A model generated the notes under the pieces. It was not told where the DNA came from, made no database searches, and saw only the letters and a list, made by a program, of their open reading frames with translations. Shown here one piece after another: positions 41,539 through 45,854 of a stretch of DNA of 45,854 nt. The position numbers were made by a program, and so were the translations under genes. Every line of letters begins with the position of its first letter. The stretch's first letter is position 1. This DNA comes from Amycolatopsis kentuckyensis (GTDB lineage: Bacteria > Actinomycetota > Actinomycetes > Mycobacteriales > Pseudonocardiaceae): positions 1-45,854 of the forward strand of contig NZ_MUMI01000080.1 in assembly GCF_002155975.1 (NCBI RefSeq). The letters run 5' to 3'.

Positions 41539-42232
41539 TCCGGTGCTTTCCTACCTCCGGCGGGAGAACGCGGGGCGGCCGTGGGCGGATCGGGTGGAGG
41601 TCCTCGGCGACGGCGCCGCGGACGTCGCCCTGCGTGAGATGTCCGGCTGGGTGGCCACGGCCCCGCGGTCCCTTGCCGAAGAACTCGTGGCCCGTGGCGC
41701 GCGGCTGGTCCGGGCGGCCCATCGCATGACCTGTGACCTGTCCCGTCCTCGGGAAGGCGGGGAGAGCTCGGCGTCGCCGCTCCGGTGTGAACCGTTCGCC
41801 GGGCCCGTCGACGACCTGATCCCGGCCTGGCGGGCCGCGTATGCGCCCGGTCATCCGGACTACCGGCACGAGTACGAGGACCTCGCCGCGGTGCGTGACC
41901 GGTTCGAGGCGCTGGTGGCCGGAACGGCGTACGGGCCGTTGTCCCCGTTGAGTGGTGTGGTCCGCCACGACGGCGTGGTGGTGGCGGGGCTGCTGATCAA
42001 CGACTTCCCGGGTGAGGTGCCCTGGGGCGGCTTCCTGATCACGGACTTGTTCCGGCACCCGGCGTACCCGGGGGCGGGGACGCTGCTGCTCCGGTGGACG
42101 CTCGCCCGCGCGGCCGCGGCGGGGCTCGGGGTGGTCGGCCTGGTCGTCACGGACGGCAATCCGGCGCGCCGCCTCTACGAGCGGCACGGATTCGAGGTCT
42201 TCGAGAGCCCGGTGACCGTCGCGATTCCCTGA
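41507..42232 (+). CDS. GNAT-family N-acetyltransferase
   Basis: 241 residues. The C-terminal half has the GNAT fold: FLITDLFRHPAYPGAGTLLL (acetyl-CoA loop, degenerate) and VVTDGNPARRLYERHGFEVFES, the hallmark strand-helix-strand ending. The N-terminal half (about 100 residues) resembles a partner or substrate-binding domain. The GTG start overlaps the previous gene by 32 bases. It ends close to the convergent luciferase-like gene. Substrate unknown; amine acetylation is expected. Confidence 0.85.
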   Translation: MRELRFDAAGDPVLSYLRRENAGRPWADRVEVLGDGAADVALREMSGWVATAPRSLAEELVARGARLVRAAHRMTCDLSRPREGGESSASPLRCEPFAGPVDDLIPAWRAAYAPGHPDYRHEYEDLAAVRDRFEALVAGTAYGPLSPLSGVVRHDGVVVAGLLINDFPGEVPWGGFLITDLFRHPAYPGAGTLLLRWTLARAAAAGLGVVGLVVTDGNPARRLYERHGFEVFESPVTVAIP

Positions 42233-42265
42233 CACCCGCGCACGGCGCCGGACTGGGGTGAGCGC

Positions 42266-43069
42266 TCAGGAGCGGGGGCCGTCGCGCAGGACGCCGCGGA
42301 CGTGGTCGACGGACAGCGATTCGGGGTCGAAGCCGGTCAAGATCCACGTCGCGCCCGCCGCCGCGTACGGCGAAGGCTCGTCTGCCGGCTCGACCTCCGC
42401 GATGTAGTCGAACGGCTCGGTTCCGGCACGCAGCGCCTCGACCTGGGCCACGGCTTCGGCGAAGTGGTCGGCGGAGCCGAGGTTCACCGGGAAGTAGCCG
42501 TCGAGGCACGCCGCGCGGCGCATCGGGCGCAGCTTGCCCGGGAAACCCGCCGCCCAGACCGGGATCCGGCGCGCCGGTGTCGGCAGGAACCGGATGCCGT
42601 CCACTGTGTAGTGCTCGCCGTGGTGGTCCACGACGTCGCCGGACCAGGCGGCGGCGAGGACGTCCAGTGCTTCGTCGAGCATGCGCGCCCGCACCCGGTC
42701 GTCGCACTCCTCCCCGGTGCGGGAGAACTCCTCGCCGAACCGGTCGCTGCCGAGGCCGACGCCGAGCGTGAGCCGGCCGCCGCCGAGCCGGTCGAGGGTG
42801 ACGGTCTCGCGGGCGAGCTTGGCGGGGCGGCGGCGGGTGATCGCGCTGACCATCGGCCCGAAGCGCAGCGCCGACGTCGTGACGGCGATCGCGGCCAGGG
42901 TGATCCACGGATCGGCCACGGCGGCCACCGGCTCGCGCCAGCGCAGGTGGTCCCACACGAAGAAGCCGTGCCAGCCCGCCTCTTTGGCTTCGGCGGCGAG
43001 GCGGGCGACGAGCGCAGGGTCGGCCAGGTCGTCGAAGAGCGGGAGCCAGAGCGCGTGCTGTGGGGTCAT
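42266..43069 (-). CDS. LLM-class flavin-dependent oxidoreductase
   Basis: 267 residues, luciferase-like monooxygenase/F420-type fold. Characteristic: GWHGFFVWDHL, DPWITLAAIAVTTSALRFGPMVSAI, and LGGGRLTLGVGLGSDRFGEEF, the flavin-binding stretch. F420- or FMN-dependent oxidation of an unknown compound. The ATG at 43069 follows TAGCGT (43082-43077 on the minus strand) with a 7-base gap, so it is probably leaderless. A GTG at 43078 would overlap the box. Confidence 0.88.
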   Translation of the reverse strand: MTPQHALWLPLFDDLADPALVARLAAEAKEAGWHGFFVWDHLRWREPVAAVADPWITLAAIAVTTSALRFGPMVSAITRRRPAKLARETVTLDRLGGGRLTLGVGLGSDRFGEEFSRTGEECDDRVRARMLDEALDVLAAAWSGDVVDHHGEHYTVDGIRFLPTPARRIPVWAAGFPGKLRPMRRAACLDGYFPVNLGSADHFAEAVAQVEALRAGTEPFDYIAEVEPADEPSPYAAAGATWILTGFDPESLSVDHVRGVLRDGPRS

Positions 43070-43119
43070 GGCGGTCACGCTACGACCCGGCTCTCATCGT
43101 GAAAAGCAATGAAAACCGC

Positions 43120-44577
43120 TCAATTCGATAAGCTCTGCCGATGTTCGACGTCGGTCGAGTAGCGGAATTCGCTCAGGCCGGCAACGCCGTCGAGGACGCG
43201 CACGCCGATCATGCGGCCCGTGAAGCCCGCGGCGACCTCGGTGGACAGGTACCGTCCGTCGAACGAACCCAGGACGTCCGCCCGGCCCTCGGCGTCCAGG
43301 ACGGAAAGCTCGATGAGGTCCGGCTCGGTGATCTCCTGGAACGGCCCCGAAACCGGCGGCTCGAGCGCCCGGATCCGCAGGGACACCCGGGAACCGGCCG
43401 CGACAGCGGTGACCGTCCGGACGGCCGGGCCGATGGCGACCGTCGCCGTCACCGTGGTGCCGTCCGCCGTGAGGCCGTACCAGTGCCGGTCGTCGATGCG
43501 GACGACGAAGGCGGCCGTGCCCCGGGAAACGTCGAGGCGCACCACCGCCGTCCAGTACTCGTCCAGCGCCCGGGTCAGCAAGGATCCACTGAGGACCAGT
43601 TCGCCCGGACCGGCCCGGTGGACGACCGGACGCGCGCCCGGAGCCACCCAGCGCGGGTGCAGCCCGGCGGACGCGAAGTCGTCCACGAAGCTGTTGTCCG
43701 CCGAGGGCACGGTGAACCGGTCCTCGGCCACCACCGGCCAGCCGTCCACCCAGTCCACGCCGGCCAGGAACGTCTCGCGGCCGTTGACGTGGAACTGCGG
43801 GGTCTTGCCGCGCGGCCGGACGCCCAGGTACACCATCGCCCAGCTGCCGTCGGCGCACTGGACCAGATCGGCGTGCCCGGTGTTCTGCACGGGGTGCGTC
43901 GTGCTGCGGTGGGTCAGGATCGGGTTCGCCGGCGCCGGCTCGTACGGACCCTCCAGCGTGCGGGCGCGGGCGATGGTGACGGCGTGGCCGCGCTCGGTGC
44001 CGCCTTCGGCGAGCAGCAGGTACCACCAGCCGTCGACGCGGTACAGGTGCGGCCCCTCCGGCGCGGCCAGGCCGGTGCCGTTCCACAGCAGCCGGGGCTC
44101 GGCGAGCATCGCTCCGGTCTCCAGGTCGATCGGGACGGTCGCGATGCCCGGCAGGTCCGGCCGGAACGAGGCCCACGTGAGGTGGCAGACGCCGGCGGAG
44201 TCCCAGCAGAGGTCGGGGTCGATGCCGGTGGTGCCGGGTACGTGGACCGGGTCGGACCACGGGCCCGCCGGGTCCTCCGCCGTCACGATCAGGTGGCCGC
44301 CGGCTTCCAGGATGTTCGTGGTGACCAGGTGGAACCGGCCGTCGTGGTGGCGCAGCGTCGGGGCGTAGACGCCCGTGTTCGCCGCGCCGTCGGACGGTGG
44401 CAGCTGGCTCGGCCGGGTCAGTGCGTGCCCCACGAGCTCCCAGGACACGAGGTCGGTACTGCGCCGGATCGGGACGCCCGGCACGTACTCGAAGCTCGAA
44501 TTCGCCAGGTAGTACGTGTCGCCGACCCGGCAGATCGAGGGGTCGGGGTGGAATCCCGGAACGATCGGGACCGTCAT
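43120..44577 (-). CDS. Glycoside hydrolase family 43 (beta-xylosidase / arabinofuranosidase type)
   Basis: 485 residues with no signal peptide, so intracellular. The five-bladed propeller has the general base D12 (HPDPS), the D120 in GIDPDLCWD that tunes pKa, and the general acid E174 (APEGPH). The C-terminal beta-sandwich (about 325-480) is the accessory domain of the XynB/GH43_11-type enzymes. It probably removes xylose or arabinose from imported oligosaccharides. No transporter or regulator lies next to it in the window. The start lies 13 bases from a strong hairpin that ends the upstream gene. Confidence 0.9.
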   Translation of the reverse strand: MTVPIVPGFHPDPSICRVGDTYYLANSSFEYVPGVPIRRSTDLVSWELVGHALTRPSQLPPSDGAANTGVYAPTLRHHDGRFHLVTTNILEAGGHLIVTAEDPAGPWSDPVHVPGTTGIDPDLCWDSAGVCHLTWASFRPDLPGIATVPIDLETGAMLAEPRLLWNGTGLAAPEGPHLYRVDGWWYLLLAEGGTERGHAVTIARARTLEGPYEPAPANPILTHRSTTHPVQNTGHADLVQCADGSWAMVYLGVRPRGKTPQFHVNGRETFLAGVDWVDGWPVVAEDRFTVPSADNSFVDDFASAGLHPRWVAPGARPVVHRAGPGELVLSGSLLTRALDEYWTAVVRLDVSRGTAAFVVRIDDRHWYGLTADGTTVTATVAIGPAVRTVTAVAAGSRVSLRIRALEPPVSGPFQEITEPDLIELSVLDAEGRADVLGSFDGRYLSTEVAAGFTGRMIGVRVLDGVAGLSEFRYSTDVEHRQSLSN

Positions 44578-44590
44578 CGGTGTCTCCTCA

Positions 44591-44623
44591 CGGGTGCCCG
44601 CCGCCGTCCGCGGCGGGCACCCG
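44591..44623 (-). terminator. GC-rich hairpin after the DUF1996 gene
   Basis: CGGGTGCCCGCCGC (44591-44604) and its exact inverse (44610-44623) form a 14-bp perfect stem with a 5-base loop. It lies 6 bases after the DUF1996 stop, between the two minus-strand genes. No T tract, as is usual in such GC-rich genomes. Confidence 0.75.
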
Positions 44624-44629
44624 CGCGGG

Positions 44630-45854
44630 TCAGGCGTTGCAGGTCTTGTTGCGGTTGATGCAGTTGACGAGCTGGTTCATGATGCTCTGCGACATCACGT
44701 TCGCGAAGTCGTCGTGGTCGGACAGGGGGTTGTGCTCTTCGGACGGGAACGAGTCCACTTTGTACTGCTTCTTGACCTGGATGTCGTGCGGGATGTCGTA
44801 GACGAGCGTGATCCGCAGCTGGGGCACGGCCTTGAACCCGGCGGCGCAGCGGCCGTTCTGGTCCGGGAACACGATGTGCGTGCGGTGGTTGGCGCTGTCG
44901 GTGTTCTTGCCGTCCCAGCAGCTCGGGAAGTCGTGGATCCGCTCGACCTTGCTGCCTTCGGGGCAGATCGGGTACTTGTCGGTGATCCGGTTTTCGAAGC
45001 CGGTGCAGGTCCACGCGGCGCGGGTGTTCTTGGTGCCGTTGATGGACGGCTTGGCGTCACCGGTGAGGGCGCGCAGGAACTTCGGCATCGCGACGACCTT
45101 GCCGGCGGCGCTGCCGTGGAAGGTGATGCCCACCTTGGCCGGGCGCTGGATTTCGCCGTCGTTGTCGGGCAGCTCGTTGTTGGCGTCCGGGCCGGGCAGC
45201 GGCGGCGTGGCCGTCGCACCGCCGTTGCCGCCGTTGTTGTTGCCTTGGCCGAGGGTGCACGGCGCGAGGGCGTCGAGGCCCTGCGGCTTGGCTGCGGTGC
45301 GGCCGATCGCGATGGCCATGCGGTCGATGGTGGCGACGCGCTTGTCCTTGAGCGGGCCGAGGATGGCGTTCTGGACGAAGTTGGGGCCGCCCTGGCCCTG
45401 GGTGCTGACGAGCCGCTGGTTCGCCTCCTGGATCTGCGTGTTCAGCAGCTGGAGGTTCCGGTCCACTTCGGCCTTGGCCGACGCCGGGACGGCGGGGAGC
45501 TTGCTCGCGACGTCCGGGCAGGTGATCTGCTGGGCCGCGCCGCCGGGGGCACCGCCGCCGTTGCTCGCGGGGTTGCCGCCGGTGCCGGCCTGCTCCTTCA
45601 GCGTGCAGGGGGCGAGGGCGTCGAGGCCCTGCGGCTTGGCTGCGGTGCGGCCGATCGCGATGGCCATGCGGTCGATGGTGGCGACGCGCTTGTCCTTGAG
45701 CGGGCCGAGGATGGCGTTCTGGACGAAGTTGGGGCCGCCCTGGCCGCGGGTGCTGATCAGCCGCTTGTTGGCCTCGTCGATCTGCGTGTCGAGCAGGTCG
45801 AGGTTGCGGTTGACCTCGGCCATCGCCGAGTCGGGGACGTCGGGCAGCCGGCTG
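44630..45854 (-). CDS. Secreted DUF1996 protein, 5' end outside window
   Basis: At least 408 codons, still open at the window edge; the start lies further right. The C-terminal domain is DUF1996 (PSCWDGKNTDSANHRTHIVF ... CAAGFKAVPQL), which includes conserved Cys and His/Asp residues, found in extracellular fungal and actinobacterial proteins of unknown activity. Before it stand two near-identical helical segments of 116 residues including QNAILGPLKDKRVATIDRM; the repeat carries a 134-bp perfectly identical DNA tract. Between them is a Gly/Asn-rich linker. The repeated helices suggest an adhesin-like or cell-wall spacing role. Confidence 0.82.
   Translation of the reverse strand, partial: SRLPDVPDSAMAEVNRNLDLLDTQIDEANKRLISTRGQGGPNFVQNAILGPLKDKRVATIDRMAIAIGRTAAKPQGLDALAPCTLKEQAGTGGNPASNGGGAPGGAAQQITCPDVASKLPAVPASAKAEVDRNLQLLNTQIQEANQRLVSTQGQGGPNFVQNAILGPLKDKRVATIDRMAIAIGRTAAKPQGLDALAPCTLGQGNNNGGNGGATATPPLPGPDANNELPDNDGEIQRPAKVGITFHGSAAGKVVAMPKFLRALTGDAKPSINGTKNTRAAWTCTGFENRITDKYPICPEGSKVERIHDFPSCWDGKNTDSANHRTHIVFPDQNGRCAAGFKAVPQLRITLVYDIPHDIQVKKQYKVDSFPSEEHNPLSDHDDFANVMSQSIMNQLVNCINRNKTCNA
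45264..45397. repeat. 134-bp direct repeat, copy 1
   Basis: Identical, base for base, to 45612-45745, at a distance of 348 bases (116 codons), inside the DUF1996 gene. The surrounding repeat units are diverged, so the identity points to recent duplication or gene conversion. Confidence 0.9.
45612..45745. repeat. 134-bp direct repeat, copy 2
   Basis: Partner of 45264-45397. Confidence 0.9.

Overview
This 45.9 kb window is GC-rich actinobacterial chromosome. Codon third positions are strongly G/C, several genes start at GTG right after a TANNNT box (leaderless style), and the content (dnaG, lprG-P55, many TetR regulators, a cyclase/NB-ARC/TPR protein) fits the Pseudonocardiaceae; an Amycolatopsis-like organism is my best guess. 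This rests on content and style, not on a database match.

Layout. 1-3636: the end of an MFS exporter, a carboxymuconolactone decarboxylase-family (CMD) gene, an ABC-2 permease and an ECF41-type sigma factor. A TGTCACG-N16-CGTC promoter lies just upstream of the CMD gene, so sigma factor, promoter and target appear to be visible together. 3678-7355: dnaG, a small companion gene, a 31-bp palindrome, a trans-aconitate methyltransferase-like gene, a 56-codon membrane-protein gene, and tRNA-Asn with a strong terminator. 7428-19015: accessory metabolism and regulation. This holds a three-gene amidohydrolase/esterase/FAD-oxidoreductase operon with a divergent TetR gene, an ICMT-like methyltransferase, a flavin monooxygenase with a divergent Lrp-type regulator, and a PadR-controlled ABC exporter. 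19016-23271: small genes among short intergenic repeats, including an Imm35-like protein, plus the lprG-P55 lipid export pair. 23272-26189: a SnoaL-like protein, an NAD(P)-dependent epimerase-like protein and two TetR regulators, with clear operators.

28288-40877 is the most interesting part. Four genes overlap head to tail: a HETGH metallopeptidase-like protein, a CHAT (caspase-like) protease fused to a degenerate P-loop domain, a 1499-residue membrane-linked STAND-type NTPase, and a 339-residue protein with a long hydrophobic segment. About 210 bp downstream lies a 999-residue protein joining a class III nucleotide-cyclase-like domain to NB-ARC ATPase and TPR repeats. A 33-codon ORF precedes the operon, and a secreted protein resembling the non-catalytic tail of subtilase-type proteins is encoded divergently. 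The set looks like an NTP-dependent, protease-armed conflict or programmed-death system. Its parts resemble known families; I do not recognise this combination. Function is inferred.

40878-45854: a probably frameshifted small membrane-protein gene, a GNAT acetyltransferase, an F420/FMN-type LLM oxidoreductase, a GH43 glycosidase, and the 3' part of a secreted DUF1996 protein containing a perfect 134-bp internal duplication.
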